Shown here: piece after piece, positions 46,803 through 57,175 of the stretch
How positions within the stretch are numbered: the first letter of the stretch is position 1
Layout of the letters: each line of letters begins with the position of its first letter
Source: Campylobacteraceae bacterium
GTDB lineage: Bacteria > Campylobacterota > Campylobacteria > Campylobacterales > Sulfurospirillaceae
Direction: 5' to 3'
Length of the DNA: 64,000 nucleotides
NCBI GenBank assembly: GCA_027050775.1
Contig: JALUBH010000027.1
Coordinates: 143,540-207,539 of the forward strand
Position numbers and translations under genes: made by a program
Notes under the pieces: generated by a model
The model's input: only the letters and a program-made list of their open reading frames with translations
What the model was told of the DNA's origin: nothing
The model's database searches: none

Positions 46803-47603
46803 TCACGGTCTCTCTTTCAGGATTACACTATCAGCTTTTTTTAGGCTCTTAATCAAAAAGACTCCACCCTCTTCTTGATAATCCGTCTCAACAATCTCTT
46901 TTGAAGGTTTTTCACCAAATGGAACTTCATGGTGAATTCTTGCAAAATTATATGTATCATTCTCATCAACCCTTGAGCTATCTCTATTTTCAGGTCCTAT
47001 GATATCTCGATACTCTTTTCCAAAGATTTTATCTATCTCATACCAACTTGCCTCTTCATCTCCTTGAAGCGGATATGATTTTTTTAAAGGATGATCATAC
47101 CAATCTTCTGGCATCAAAATTCTTTTCATATAATGGTGTCCCGTGATGATGACACCAAACATATCATACATCTCTCTCTCACCCCAATCAGCACTCTTAA
47201 ATACATTTGAGACTGTTCTTATCTCTCTTTTTTGTTTTATGAAAAATTTAATTCTTAGTCTTTTTCTTTTACTAGTAGAGAGCATTTGATAAAATATCTC
47301 AAACTCTCCTCGTTTTTCCAGCCAATCGATTGCACTAAGTTCTGTTAAGAAATTATAATCCAACTGATGCTTTAAAAAAGTCAAAACTTCTACATTTTCA
47401 TTTGCACTTATATACACAACCAATTGCCCTCTTTGTATATATGCTTCTTTAATGTCAAAGTTCTCTTTAAGCTCCTCTAAATCTTTGGCAAAGACTTCAT
47501 CGCTGGCTACATCTTCTTTTGGAACCTGCGGAGCTACCCAAAATCTATCTGTATGGTATGGTTTATTTTGTAAATTTTTCTTTTCAACATATTTTCTCAT
47601 CAT
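46803..47603 (-). CDS. nuoC: Complex I subunit C
   Basis: A 266-residue subunit, longer than most NuoC proteins (about 200) through an N-terminal extension of about 50 residues and a C-terminal tail. The core signature is ERETYDMFGV-like [21 protein letters not shown] and LPEDW-like [17 protein letters not shown]. It overlaps nuoB by 4 bases. Confidence 0.95.
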   Translation of the reverse strand: MMRKYVEKKNLQNKPYHTDRFWVAPQVPKEDVASDEVFAKDLEELKENFDIKEAYIQRGQLVVYISANENVEVLTFLKHQLDYNFLTELSAIDWLEKRGEFEIFYQMLSTSKRKRLRIKFFIKQKREIRTVSNVFKSADWGEREMYDMFGVIITGHHYMKRILMPEDWYDHPLKKSYPLQGDEEASWYEIDKIFGKEYRDIIGPENRDSSRVDENDTYNFARIHHEVPFGEKPSKEIVETDYQEEGGVFLIKSLKKADSVILKERP

Positions 47604-48109
47604 ACCAACCTTTTAGGTTTTAGTTTTCTTGATGCAGCCTCTGTTCTTACTTTCTTTTGCAAAATCATCAAAGCATACTGTAGAGTCTCCGGTCTTGGTG
47701 CACAGCCAGGCAGATATATATCGACAGGAATAATCCTATCTGCTCCTTGAACTGTTGCGTAGGTATTAAACATACCGCCTGTATTTGCACAACTTCCCAT
47801 ACTTATGACCCACTTTGGCTCTGTCATTTGATCATAAAGCCGTCTCATAAACGGAGAGTGTTTTTTTGTGAGTGTTCCTGCTATTATCAAAACATCCGAC
47901 TGTCTTGGACTAGCTCTAAATATCGTACCAAATCGATCAAAGTCATATCTACTTGCACCGGTTGCCATCATCTCGATAGCACAACAAGCTAAACCATATG
48001 TCATAGGCCACAAAGAGTTGCTTCGTCCCCATTGAACCAATTTATCAACCGTTGTAAGTGCTACGGGAAGTCCTGCTTCACTTAGATAATTTATTTTATG
48101 CTGTGCCAT
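47600..48109 (-). CDS. nuoB: Complex I subunit B, cluster N2
   Basis: A 169-residue subunit from the ATG at 48109, chosen for GGAG a few bases ahead and the family length; longer readings run into nuoA. The N2 cluster Cys are in [18 protein letters not shown] and PGCAPRPE. Its start overlaps the end of nuoA by 19 bases. Confidence 0.96.
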   Translation of the reverse strand: MAQHKINYLSEAGLPVALTTVDKLVQWGRSNSLWPMTYGLACCAIEMMATGASRYDFDRFGTIFRASPRQSDVLIIAGTLTKKHSPFMRRLYDQMTEPKWVISMGSCANTGGMFNTYATVQGADRIIPVDIYLPGCAPRPETLQYALMILQKKVRTEAASRKLKPKRLV

Positions 48110-48489
48110 TCGAGCGCTCCTTTTTTCCAAGCATATACAAATCCTATAGTCAACAAAACTATAAACAGTATCATCTCTATAAAACCAAACCATCCAAGAA
48201 TCTTGAAGTCAACTGCCCAAGGGAACATAAAGATAGCCTCCACATCAAAAAGTATAAACAAAAGGGCAAAAAGGTAAAATTGTGAAGATATTTTATCCGG
48301 CTGCTTCGTAACCTCCGGACCACATTCGTAAAGAGAGAGCTTCAGCTTCTCATTATCCAATCTTGCCATCCTTCTGCTGACCACTCTTGCAAGTACTGTT
48401 ATCGCATAAAAAACAACGGTTGCAAAAACAAGCAAAAAGAAAGCACCAAAATATGGGTGACTAAAATCCATATGTGACAATGGTGTCAT
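48091..48489 (-). CDS. nuoA: Complex I subunit A
   Basis: A 132-residue subunit with three membrane helices. YECGPE in the first loop lies in the quinone cavity and [12 protein letters not shown] is the family signature. First gene of the operon; AAGGA precedes the ATG. Confidence 0.96.
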   Translation of the reverse strand: MTPLSHMDFSHPYFGAFFLLVFATVVFYAITVLARVVSRRMARLDNEKLKLSLYECGPEVTKQPDKISSQFYLFALLFILFDVEAIFMFPWAVDFKILGWFGFIEMILFIVLLTIGFVYAWKKGALEWHSIK

Positions 48490-48623
48490 GGAAAATCCTT
48501 CTTAAAAAATTTTTAAATTATCAAACTACATATATTTTTAAAATAATGATTAAATAATCACATATCGGTATCATATAAAAATTATCTTTTAAACTTCCTT
48601 ATAAAACCATATTGCTCTTAACT
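48490..48623 (-). promoter_or_regulatory. Upstream region of the nuo operon
   Basis: This 134-base gap holds the promoter of the nuo operon. It is very AT-rich; TGATAAT and other weak -10-like words are seen but no single box stands out. AGAAGGA serves as binding site for nuoA. Nothing else recognisable is present. Confidence 0.4.
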
Positions 48624-50363
48624 TTAACCTTTCATAAAGCCCATCAATTTCTCTTCACCAAAGGCTCCTTGGAGCTCCCTTTTGATGCTGTTTTCAAAAT
48701 CTTCCAAAGTAAAAATCGGTTCCTCTTTGATGGCCACCCTTAGTGCTGTATTTTTTAAAACAACATTCATTTGACCTCCGCTTAATGGAAATTTTGCGAG
48801 AGATTGTATATCAAAATCTTCGCTATAGATTGCATTTTCCGATAGCATTTTTCTCCAAAGCTCCAACCTCTGCTTGAAGTCCGGTTTGGAAAACTCTATC
48901 TTATAGTCAAATCTTCTTGAAAATGCAGGGTCAATACTCTCTAATAAATTTGTAGTAGCTATCAAAACTCCCTCAAATTTCTCGATTTGCTCTAAAAAAA
49001 TATTTTGCATTTGATTGTGCATCTTGTCTGCACTAGAGTTTACACCAACTGAGCGAGAAGAGAGAAATTGGTCTGCTTCATTTAATAAAAGCAGAGGTTT
49101 ACTTTTGGTTTTTTGACATAAATCTTTATATGAGTCAAATATACTTCTTACATTTTTTTCACTCTCACCTATATACTTGGAGAGTATTTTGGAGCAATCA
49201 AAACTCAAAACCCGTTTTTTCATACTCTTTGCCAAGCTAAGTGCTGTTATAGTTTTACCGGTTCCCGGGGGCCCATAAAAAATCACTTTTGCATCTATTC
49301 CGCTTCTTCTGTTTTTTATGCCCCATTCTCGCAACAGTTTCAATACGCTTGTATCTACCTGCTTAAGCAAAAAGTTTAAAACTTCCCTTGTTTTTGGATG
49401 CAACACAACATCATCCATAGTAGTGTTAGGATCTATCAATTCAAAGATGTCTTGCTCACTTATGAGCATGTCTAGTTTGATTTTTTTGATTTTTTTATCT
49501 TTATTTGGATGCATAATTTTTTGCAAAATCTCTTCACTTATGAAAAAGCTCCTAGCAACTCCTCCAAAGCTACTGAACATTTCATCATAATCAATCAAAA
49601 GCGATTCTATGAGCTTTGAGCCCTCCTCTAAAAGAGATCTATTTTTCATCTTTTCATAATCATCTAAACTGACAAGATTTATGAGAGTATTCATATCTCT
49701 TAAACTCTCAAATTCACTACCATACTCCTCTTTGAGGAGGGCTAGAAATATCAACTGTTCTTTTTGGTTTAGTTTATTTTCAATAAAAATAGTCTCTACT
49801 ACCATATCCTCTTTGGTGACTTTTATCCTCTCTATTATCCGCGTTTCCAACTCCTGAAGCCTGTTTTTCAGCCTACTGATGCTTGGTGAATTCCTTGCAA
49901 CACTTTGTCTTATATGGGCAAGTTTTCTATATAAATCTATCCTTGAAAATTGGTCTTTTAGATACTCAAGGTGGTCCAGATATGGCGAGATTTCAGGCAA
50001 AGAAAGCTCTAGTGTCCCCTCCTCTAATATCTTCAAAAATGAGGAGCTTATCATAATTGTACTATTTAAAAGTTCAAGATTAGAAACTTCGGTAGAATTT
50101 ACATTTAAAAGATTTTCTTGAGTTATCCAGCCTTGCTCCATAAGGTTTCTCACCAAGGGTAGATAATCTAGATATTTGTATTTTTTTTCTTCAAAGTTAT
50201 CTTTCAATATCTCTACTACCAAAACTTCCACCGAGCCTCTAACATACTGTTTTGTCAGATATCTGAGCATCTTTGCCTCGTCTGCTGTACACTTGAGATA
50301 CTCAAAAACTTTGGTCTCTTCTATCTGTCTGTTTTCTAAAAAATCTATTAGATATGTTATCAC
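48624..50363 (-). CDS. AAA-family ATPase with long helical N-terminal region
   Basis: A 579-residue protein. The C-terminal AAA module has Walker A GPPGTGKT (364-371), pore-loop-like SKYIGESEKNV, and a Walker B written LLLLNEAD (424-431) with Asn in place of the first Asp; a sensor region ATTN and arginine finger RRFD follow. The first 340 residues are mainly helical with no known domain. The NEAD variant is shared by a group of bacterial AAA proteins of unknown substrate. Its start overlaps the stop of the fatty-acid ligase gene by one base, so the genes are coupled. Confidence 0.82.
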   Translation of the reverse strand: MITYLIDFLENRQIEETKVFEYLKCTADEAKMLRYLTKQYVRGSVEVLVVEILKDNFEEKKYKYLDYLPLVRNLMEQGWITQENLLNVNSTEVSNLELLNSTIMISSSFLKILEEGTLELSLPEISPYLDHLEYLKDQFSRIDLYRKLAHIRQSVARNSPSISRLKNRLQELETRIIERIKVTKEDMVVETIFIENKLNQKEQLIFLALLKEEYGSEFESLRDMNTLINLVSLDDYEKMKNRSLLEEGSKLIESLLIDYDEMFSSFGGVARSFFISEEILQKIMHPNKDKKIKKIKLDMLISEQDIFELIDPNTTMDDVVLHPKTREVLNFLLKQVDTSVLKLLREWGIKNRRSGIDAKVIFYGPPGTGKTITALSLAKSMKKRVLSFDCSKILSKYIGESEKNVRSIFDSYKDLCQKTKSKPLLLLNEADQFLSSRSVGVNSSADKMHNQMQNIFLEQIEKFEGVLIATTNLLESIDPAFSRRFDYKIEFSKPDFKQRLELWRKMLSENAIYSEDFDIQSLAKFPLSGGQMNVVLKNTALRVAIKEEPIFTLEDFENSIKRELQGAFGEEKLMGFMKG

Positions 50364-51922
50364 TATCTTACAAAATCCCCTTTTACTATCTGTTCCTTTA
50401 GTACTCTTTTTAAAACTTTACCTGTTGCGTTTTTAGGTAACTCTTCAACCAAGTAGATGCTCTTTGGAAGTTTAAAGTTTGCAAGATGGCTCTTTAGATA
50501 CTTTTTTATCTCCACTTCATCTAATTTAACATCCTCTTGTGGCTGAATAAACGCAACGACATCTTCATCATTTGACATATTTTTTATACCTACAACTGCA
50601 GCACTATCCACACCCTCAAACTTCGCAAGCCACTCCTCTATCTCTCTTGGATATATATTTATACCTTTGGAAATAATCAAATCTTTTTTTCTATCGACTA
50701 TATAGATAAAACCTTCATCATCTACCTTACCCAAATCGCCGGTTTTAAGCCATCCATTCATAATAGTTTCATCCGTAGCATCAGGGTGATTCAGATAACC
50801 TTGCATGACATTGTCGCCTTTGACGATAATCTCGCCTATATCATCTGTAGGCAACTCTACCATCTCTTCGTTTACAATCTTGACTTCACAGCCTGGAAAT
50901 GCGGGTCCAACAGAGAGAGGTTTTTGTTTATAAAGAGTATTTGCTGCCACAACCGGCGAACACTCACTAAGACCATATCCCTCTATGAGAGTAGATCTTT
51001 TAAATCTTTTGTTAAACTCATTTAAAGAGGCTTCGCTAAGCGCAGCACCTCCTGAGATAAAAAGTCTGACTTTGTGAAAAGACATAAAATACCAAGGGAT
51101 CTTGGCTTTTAGAAGTGCATTATAGAGCGTTGGAACGCCTAAAAAAACTGTAACTCTCTTCAAAAGCACCTGTTTTAAGACATTTGCAAAAGGAAATACA
51201 GATTTTACCACAACCATAGATGCACCTGCAAACAGTGGTAATAATACAGAAGTTGAAAGAGTAAAAGAGTGAAACATTGGTAAAAAAACTACAAATCTAT
51301 CACTGTTTTTGACACCAAAAACATCTACGGCAGCTATAGAGTTTGATAAAATATTTCTAAAGCTTAGCATCGCACCCTTTGGATGACCGGTGGTTCCTGA
51401 AGTATAGATAATACAGGCTAAATCATCAAGCGTAGGCAGGCTTTCTGGTTCATCATCTCCTAGTGTGGTGGCATCCATCTCTGCAAAACTATAGTTGTTT
51501 TCATCTAAATCATCATACTCTTGAGTCCAAACTATTTTTTGCACTTTTGTTGTCTGAATTAATTTTTTGGTCTCTTTGGCAAATTCCGGTGCACAAATCA
51601 AAAGTTTAGAGTCACAATCGTTTAGTATATACTCGAACTCGCCTTTTTTCAAGAAGTTATTGATAGGAACTGCAACAGCTCCTATCTTTGTAACGGCAAA
51701 AAAAGAAACAATGAACTCGACAGAGTTGCCAATAATCATAGCAACCTTGTCTCCTTTTTTAATTCCGCTAAATTCTAAAAATCTGGCAAATGTATCTATA
51801 TCCTGTTTGAGTTTTTGATTGGATATCTTTCGATTATCCATAAAAATAGCAATTTTTTTGGGATAGTTCCTAGTATTACTCTGAATTATCTCATAAAAAT
51901 TTTGATACTTATACTCAAGCAT
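50363..51922 (-). CDS. fadD: Long-chain fatty acid-CoA ligase
   Basis: A 519-residue adenylate-forming enzyme with the P-loop-like motif YTSGTTGHPKGA, the substrate motif YGLSECSP, hinge GDLGKVDDEGF and catalytic Lys in NATGKVLKR. Size and motifs fit FadD-type acyl-CoA synthetases. A FadL-type porin gene lies 1 base upstream on the same strand, so the two probably handle import and activation of fatty acids or other hydrophobic acids. No beta-oxidation genes are in the window. Confidence 0.88.
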   Translation of the reverse strand: MLEYKYQNFYEIIQSNTRNYPKKIAIFMDNRKISNQKLKQDIDTFARFLEFSGIKKGDKVAMIIGNSVEFIVSFFAVTKIGAVAVPINNFLKKGEFEYILNDCDSKLLICAPEFAKETKKLIQTTKVQKIVWTQEYDDLDENNYSFAEMDATTLGDDEPESLPTLDDLACIIYTSGTTGHPKGAMLSFRNILSNSIAAVDVFGVKNSDRFVVFLPMFHSFTLSTSVLLPLFAGASMVVVKSVFPFANVLKQVLLKRVTVFLGVPTLYNALLKAKIPWYFMSFHKVRLFISGGAALSEASLNEFNKRFKRSTLIEGYGLSECSPVVAANTLYKQKPLSVGPAFPGCEVKIVNEEMVELPTDDIGEIIVKGDNVMQGYLNHPDATDETIMNGWLKTGDLGKVDDEGFIYIVDRKKDLIISKGINIYPREIEEWLAKFEGVDSAAVVGIKNMSNDEDVVAFIQPQEDVKLDEVEIKKYLKSHLANFKLPKSIYLVEELPKNATGKVLKRVLKEQIVKGDFVR

Positions 51923-51923
51923 A

Positions 51924-53207
51924 TTAGAACCTATATTTGAATGAAGCAGTCAACAGGTGAGCCCCACCATCACTAAATGTACCGTTAACACCATGAGTAT
52001 TTACAGCACTTCTTGAATCTTTACTATCATAAAGATACGCTAATCCTACCTTCATATCCTTATTTATTTTATACTCAAATCCGGCAGAATACAACTTTGC
52101 ATCTGAATCAGGTAATTCAAAGCCTAAAGTATCACTAGGAGCCGGTGATTCATCTATCGCAAATCCTGCCATAAGCTTTAACTTATCGTTATATTGGTGT
52201 GTAACACCTATACGGTAAGTATTAGTATCTTTCCAATTTTTTGGAATTGGATTATCAAAAACAGCTAAAGCAGTTGCTGTTAAATCGCTATTATAATTAA
52301 AATCTAAGTTTTTATACTCAGACCAATATGTTCTTTCATATGTGAATTCAACAGTTGTTTTATTAAATGTATAAGCAACTGCGAGATTTAACGCAGCGGG
52401 CAATGGTATCGTAACAGAGGCGCTGCCGTTATATGCTCCCAAAACTGTTCCCGCAGGAGCATAAGGAGAAGAAACGACAATATTTGACAATGTAGCATCG
52501 CCTGTAACAGTCAAATCAACTTTTGATCGATATGTTGCGGAAACTGTCATGTTTTTAATAGGCAGATAACTTAAGGCAAGATTATATCCATAATCTATAG
52601 AATCCCCGGTCAAATCTCTTCTGAGATGCACCAAAGACTCTGGAATACCATCCCTATCCAAATCCGCAGGCGCAACACCATCACTTCTTACTTTTCCATC
52701 TGTGTAAACAGCTCTTACACCAAAACCGATTGCAAATTTACTATTTATCTTATAACTTGCTGTTGGGTTTAACTCCAATATCTTTAGAGTAAACTCTTTG
52801 GCAAAAGTTTTTGGATATGGATCATTCCATTTTTTGGAAAGTCCTCCAGGTGCTGTAAAAGATAGACCAAACCTCCAGTTATTAAATTCAGGCGACATAT
52901 AGTGAAAAGTAGGAACATAAAAATTTTCCACATCAGATTCTCCATTATATGCAGCTTTACTATTGTCTCTATATGTGACCTCTGGAAGCCTTATATAGGT
53001 AAATGCTACTTCCAAATCCGAACCGCTTGGACTAAATGCCATATTTGCTGGATTGTAATAACTTGCATCTGCTCCTCTGGCATTTGCTACATAAGCAGCA
53101 CTTAGTGCCACAGAATTCAAAGACTGCTCTGGTATCTTGTAACCTGCTCCAAACAGAGTTGCCACACTCAAACTCAGCAGCCCAGCTGCTTTTGCATAAT
53201 TTCTCAT
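51924..53207 (-). CDS. FadL/TodX-type outer membrane transporter
   Basis: A 427-residue beta-barrel protein; the ATG at 53207 is taken because AAGGA stands four bases ahead, whereas the ATG two codons upstream touches it. Signal peptide about 1-20 (ending LFGA). The N-terminal hatch signature is present: AGYKIPEQSLNSVALS and GADASYYNPANMA. It ends in KYRF, with the terminal Phe expected of a barrel. It would import long-chain fatty acids or aromatic/aliphatic hydrocarbons. Confidence 0.9.
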   Translation of the reverse strand: MRNYAKAAGLLSLSVATLFGAGYKIPEQSLNSVALSAAYVANARGADASYYNPANMAFSPSGSDLEVAFTYIRLPEVTYRDNSKAAYNGESDVENFYVPTFHYMSPEFNNWRFGLSFTAPGGLSKKWNDPYPKTFAKEFTLKILELNPTASYKINSKFAIGFGVRAVYTDGKVRSDGVAPADLDRDGIPESLVHLRRDLTGDSIDYGYNLALSYLPIKNMTVSATYRSKVDLTVTGDATLSNIVVSSPYAPAGTVLGAYNGSASVTIPLPAALNLAVAYTFNKTTVEFTYERTYWSEYKNLDFNYNSDLTATALAVFDNPIPKNWKDTNTYRIGVTHQYNDKLKLMAGFAIDESPAPSDTLGFELPDSDAKLYSAGFEYKINKDMKVGLAYLYDSKDSRSAVNTHGVNGTFSDGGAHLLTASFKYRF

Positions 53208-53218
53208 TCGCATCCTTT

Positions 53219-54064
53219 TTAGTTTTTTATCAATGAATATAAAAGCTCAATCTCTTGAGACCATATATCACTATTTGGTGTTTCTAGTATCATAGGTATA
53301 TCATCAATTTTTTCGTCATTCATGATTAATCTAAAAGCTTCAAGACCAATTTTTCCCTCTCCTATAGACTCATGTCTGTCAACATGACTAGCAAGTTCTG
53401 GCTTTGAATCATTTAGATGCATACCTGCTAAAAACTCAAATCCCACAATTGTATCAAATTTTTTCATAGATTCATCATAAGTTTTTTCATCTCTTATGTC
53501 ATAACCTGAGGTAAAAAAGTGGCAAGTGTCTATACAAACCCCTACTCTATGCCTATCTATAGAGTTTTTTATCAAATACCCCAAGTGTTCCAATTTGTAA
53601 CCTAGATTACTTCCTTGCCCTGCTGTATTTTCTATAACTAGCTTTACATTTTTAGTTTTTCTCAAAGCTTCATTCATGGAGTTGCTTATAAATTCCAAAC
53701 ACTCCTCTTCGCTTATCTTGTTTAGGTGGCTGCCTGGATGAAAATTTAATTTATCTAACCCCAATTCATCGCATCTGTTTACCTCATCTATAAAAGCATT
53801 TAGGGATTTTTCTCTTTTTTCTATCTCTGGATGTCCAAGATTTATAAGATAGCTATCATGAGGCAATACATATTTTGGCAATATACCAGAAGCCTCAAGA
53901 TTTGCCTTAAATTTCGCTATAGTCTCTTCGTCAAGTGGTTTTGCAACCCATTGCCTTTGGTTTTTTGTAAAAAGTGCAAAAGCTTTTGCACCAATCTTCC
54001 CAGCATTTAATGGAGCATTAAAAACTCCTCCACTTGCACTTACATGCGCACCGATGTATTTCAT
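53219..54064 (-). CDS. nfo: Endonuclease IV
   Basis: A 281-residue AP endonuclease with a TIM-barrel fold. Zn ligands sit in FALFTKN (N-terminal), [29 protein letters not shown], and the end EIILETP-like PMILETPN. It cuts DNA at abasic sites left by glycosylases (such as the uracil-DNA glycosylase superfamily protein at 28596). AAGGA precedes the ATG. Confidence 0.95.
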   Translation of the reverse strand: MKYIGAHVSASGGVFNAPLNAGKIGAKAFALFTKNQRQWVAKPLDEETIAKFKANLEASGILPKYVLPHDSYLINLGHPEIEKREKSLNAFIDEVNRCDELGLDKLNFHPGSHLNKISEEECLEFISNSMNEALRKTKNVKLVIENTAGQGSNLGYKLEHLGYLIKNSIDRHRVGVCIDTCHFFTSGYDIRDEKTYDESMKKFDTIVGFEFLAGMHLNDSKPELASHVDRHESIGEGKIGLEAFRLIMNDEKIDDIPMILETPNSDIWSQEIELLYSLIKN

Positions 54065-54068
54065 ATCA

Positions 54069-54557
54069 TTATCCTTGTAATCTTGTTAGTTTTATCAATA
54101 TGTGATTTTGTTTATCTTTAAAATAGACTGTTTTGTCTGTTACTTTATAAATTATATCGTACCTTTTCGTTTTTATCCTCTGGGCAAAACCATCTTTTGT
54201 ATCTACTTTGTCTATGCCGTTATATATCTCTTTTTTGTCTAGTATATCATCAAGTAAGCCGGCATAATGTTTGTATCCAAAAAATCTCTTATTAAAATCG
54301 ATCCTATCGGTACAGTGTCCATTCACACAAGCATCATTTCCAAGCTCTACATGTAGAGCTAAAGCTCCTGCTGTAAATATCTCTATACTTTTATAGCCAT
54401 CTGCTTTTTTTATAAAACCGCTGTCTGCTATAGCAATATTTTGTGTTTTGATGACTATTTTATATGGTGCGGAAAAAATTATCTGATGTTTCAAGGAACA
54501 TCCTGTCCAAAATACCAAAATAAAAAGAACAATAAATGAGGTTTTTATTACCCGCAC
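54069..54557 (-). CDS. Putative lipoprotein of unknown function
   Basis: A 162-residue protein with a lipobox WTGC (Cys20) after a hydrophobic stretch. It starts at GTG with AGGAG ahead. The mature part has an IDFNKRFFG / YAGLLDDIL core and two Cys in [10 protein letters not shown] that could form a disulfide. It overlaps the EamA gene by 10 bases and stands 4 bases from nfo. Conserved lineage lipoproteins of this kind exist in Campylobacterota but none is named here. Confidence 0.68.
   Translation of the reverse strand: MRVIKTSFIVLFILVFWTGCSLKHQIIFSAPYKIVIKTQNIAIADSGFIKKADGYKSIEIFTAGALALHVELGNDACVNGHCTDRIDFNKRFFGYKHYAGLLDDILDKKEIYNGIDKVDTKDGFAQRIKTKRYDIIYKVTDKTVYFKDKQNHILIKLTRLQG
54348..54359 (+). 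repeat. TACATGTAGAGC motif, exact, in an 18-bp palindrome
   Basis: Exact copy inside the lipoprotein gene. It is the centre of AGCTCTACATGTAGAGCT (54343-54360), a perfect 18-bp palindrome, so the 12-mer occurs on both strands here. Confidence 0.65.
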
Positions 54558-55453
54558 TTTTTTCTCCTTTTATCCCTAAAGTATGTTCCCAATTCAGCGC
54601 TAATCATACCAAAAAGAATCAAAAAAGCACCAAAAAGTTGCGATGTGCTTAAAATTTCATTTGCAAAAAAGTATCCAAATACTCCTGCACTCACAGGTTC
54701 CATCGTAAAAATAATAGCTGTTTTAGCGGGAGTTGTATATCTTTGCATCGCTGTTTGAACTCCAAAAGCAAAAACCGTAGCAAAAATAACAGTGATAACA
54801 ATAGCCTGCACAAAAGCGGCATCAACACTTTTGAGCATAACTCCTCCATCAAAAATAATCGAAGCAAAATAAGAAAAGAATGCGACCACGAAAAGTTCTA
54901 CGCATACCAAAAGCAATACATCATATCTTTTTGAGTATCTATCGGTAAAAACGATATGAAAGGCAAACATAATAGCACAAACAAAAGCATAAATCTCACC
55001 CGCTCCAAATCCAAGAGCTCCACCATAAGTCAAAAAATATAATCCTGCCGCAGCGATCAATGCCCCAAACAAAGAGTAGATAGAAGCCTTTATCTTAAAG
55101 ATAAAATAGAGCAAAAATGGAACTATTATCACATTTAAGCCTGTCAAAAAAGCAACAGTAGAAGAGAGAGTCAGTGTCAATCCAAAAGTTTGAAATGCAA
55201 ATCCCAAAAACATAAAAATACCCAATACACAACCGGCTTTGATAGTTTCTAAATTGATTTGCTTAAGTTTTTTGTATGAGATAAGAGTCATAAGAAAAAA
55301 GGCAAACAAAAATCTATAAAAAAGAAAAATATAAACAGGGGTTTTATCTACGGCTTCTTGAACTATAAAAAAAGTGCTCCCCCAAGCAAGTGCAACCATA
55401 AAAAGTAAAAAATCCGCACCATACTCTCTAATTTTATCTCTAATCAAGCACAT
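54548..55453 (-). CDS. EamA-family (DMT superfamily) transporter
   Basis: A 301-residue protein with ten membrane helices in two EamA repeats (about 10-145 and 155-290). WGSTFFIVQEAV near the start and the proline/glycine-rich EPVSAGVFGYFF late in the protein are EamA signatures. It is a likely exporter of metabolites or amino acids; substrate unknown. The ATG touches the GAGGA site, so the TTG at 55447 may be the real start. Confidence 0.85.
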   Translation of the reverse strand: MCLIRDKIREYGADFLLFMVALAWGSTFFIVQEAVDKTPVYIFLFYRFLFAFFLMTLISYKKLKQINLETIKAGCVLGIFMFLGFAFQTFGLTLTLSSTVAFLTGLNVIIVPFLLYFIFKIKASIYSLFGALIAAAGLYFLTYGGALGFGAGEIYAFVCAIMFAFHIVFTDRYSKRYDVLLLVCVELFVVAFFSYFASIIFDGGVMLKSVDAAFVQAIVITVIFATVFAFGVQTAMQRYTTPAKTAIIFTMEPVSAGVFGYFFANEILSTSQLFGAFLILFGMISAELGTYFRDKRRKKCG

Positions 55454-55569
55454 TCCTCATAATTGATTCTGAATTTTACCTAATTTTACTCAAAAAATTA
55501 CAATTTTTCATAAAAACAACAACAAAAATACAAATTTATTGATATCTTTAACTCTATTTTAGTTATAAC

Positions 55570-55578
55570 TGCTAGAAT
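55570..55578 (+). promoter_or_regulatory. Extended -10 promoter of the amino-acid ABC operon
   Basis: TGCTAGAAT lies 27 bases ahead of the ATG at 55606, with AAAGG as binding site. The 146-base gap to the divergent EamA gene is otherwise AT-rich and holds no gene. Confidence 0.55.
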
Positions 55579-55605
55579 TATGGTTTAAAACAGCGAAAGG
55601 TGAAG

Positions 55606-56343
55606 ATGGATACTATAGTAAGCATGAAAAATATTGATAAATTTTTTGGAGATTTTCATGCACTTAAAAATATTAATTTTAAAGTTACAAAAGGTGAAAT
55701 AGTTGTTGTGTGCGGGCCAAGCGGTAGTGGAAAATCTACACTTATAAGGTGCATAAACAGGCTAGAAGATATAGATAGTGGTGAACTTCTGGTTGATGGC
55801 ATAGATGCTTATGATAAAAAAACTAAACTAAACGAACTAAGGGCTGAAACGGGCATGGTTTTTCAGCATTTTAATCTTTTTCCTCATCTAACTATCTTGC
55901 AAAATATAACAATTGCCCAAACAAAAGTAAAAAAGATCTCACAACATGATGCTGATGAAATCAGTCTAAAACTACTTGAAAAAGTGGGACTCGTCCAAAA
56001 AGCAGAAGGATACCCTAGTGAATTGAGTGGCGGACAAAAACAAAGAGTTGCCATAGCTAGGACACTTGCGATGAAACCAAAAGTTTTACTCTTTGATGAA
56101 CCCACAAGTGCACTAGATCCTGAGATGATAGGTGGGGTATTGGATGTCATGAGAGAATTAGCAAAAGAAAACTACACTATCGTCGTTGTGACACATGAAA
56201 TGGGATTTGCCAAAGAAGTAAGCAATAGAGTAGTATTTATGGATGAGGGTGAAATCCTAGAAGAAGGTACACCTGAAGATTTCTTTACACAACCAAAAAC
56301 ACAACGGGCAAAGAAATTTTTGCAAGAAATTCTAACACATTAA
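55606..56343 (+). CDS. glnQ: Polar amino-acid ABC transporter, ATP-binding subunit
   Basis: A 245-residue ATPase (start at ATG 55606, five bases after AAAGG; a GTG two codons earlier overlaps that site). Walker [10 protein letters not shown] (37-45), Q-loop, signature LSGGQKQR, Walker [12 protein letters not shown] and the switch His in VTHEMGF are intact. Family is GlnQ/HisP. First gene of a three-gene transporter operon. Confidence 0.94.
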   Translation: MDTIVSMKNIDKFFGDFHALKNINFKVTKGEIVVVCGPSGSGKSTLIRCINRLEDIDSGELLVDGIDAYDKKTKLNELRAETGMVFQHFNLFPHLTILQNITIAQTKVKKISQHDADEISLKLLEKVGLVQKAEGYPSELSGGQKQRVAIARTLAMKPKVLLFDEPTSALDPEMIGGVLDVMRELAKENYTIVVVTHEMGFAKEVSNRVVFMDEGEILEEGTPEDFFTQPKTQRAKKFLQEILTH

Positions 56344-56373
56344 TAAAAACATAAAAAATTCAAAGGAGAAAAT

Positions 56374-57174
56374 ATGAAGAAAATTATAGCTGCATTGCTT
56401 ATAATGCTTGGGCTTAATCTGTCTGCTGATGATATCGGCTTATGGCAAAAATCGACACTAAACACGATTTTGCAAAGAGGTGAATTAAGAGTCGGTCTTG
56501 AGGCAGGTTATATGCCTTTTGAGATGAAAGATAAACAAGGTCAAATCATAGGGTTTGATGTCGATATGATGAAAGCTATGGCAAAAGCAATGGGAGTAAA
56601 ACTAAAATTAGTTCCAACTGCTTGGGATGGTATCATAGCCGGTCTTTTAACAGGCAAATATGACATCATAGCTTCAGGTATGACGGTTACTCAGAAAAGA
56701 AACTTAAAAGTAAACTTTGCAACCCCATATATCAGCATAGGTCAAACTATCCTTGCCAATAAAAAATACGCGGGTAAGACTTGGGAAGATATAGATAAAG
56801 TTGGCAACACAGTAGTTACAAAACTAGGAGTTACCGGTGAAATCGCTACAAGAAAAATGTTTAAACACGCAAAGATAAGAACATTTGATACCGAAGCAGA
56901 CGCTATTCAAGAAGTGATGAATGGAAAAGCAGATGCCTTTGTATATGACAAACCATACAATGCGATTTTTTATGCTGCAAAAGGAAAAGGCAAGCTTGCT
57001 TTCCTTGACAAACCTTTGACTTATGAACCACTTGGTTGGGCTGTAAGAAAAGGTGATCCTGATTTCTTAAACTGGCTAGACAACTTTTTAAACCAAGCAA
57101 AACACGATGGTTTGTATAATAGAATATACGATAAATGGTTTAAAAGTGTTAGATGGCAAAAAAAGGTAATGTAA
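56374..57174 (+). CDS. Polar amino-acid ABC transporter, periplasmic binding protein
   Basis: A 266-residue family-3 solute-binding protein with a signal peptide (about 1-18). LRVGLEAGYMPFEMKDKQG and GFDVDMMKAMAKAMG are the family-3 signatures; the amino-acid-binding Arg is in the MTVTQKR region. A glutamine/glutamate or cysteine-type ligand is likely; the exact one is not decidable. Confidence 0.92.
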   Translation: MKKIIAALLIMLGLNLSADDIGLWQKSTLNTILQRGELRVGLEAGYMPFEMKDKQGQIIGFDVDMMKAMAKAMGVKLKLVPTAWDGIIAGLLTGKYDIIASGMTVTQKRNLKVNFATPYISIGQTILANKKYAGKTWEDIDKVGNTVVTKLGVTGEIATRKMFKHAKIRTFDTEADAIQEVMNGKADAFVYDKPYNAIFYAAKGKGKLAFLDKPLTYEPLGWAVRKGDPDFLNWLDNFLNQAKHDGLYNRIYDKWFKSVRWQKKVM

Positions 57175-57175
57175 C

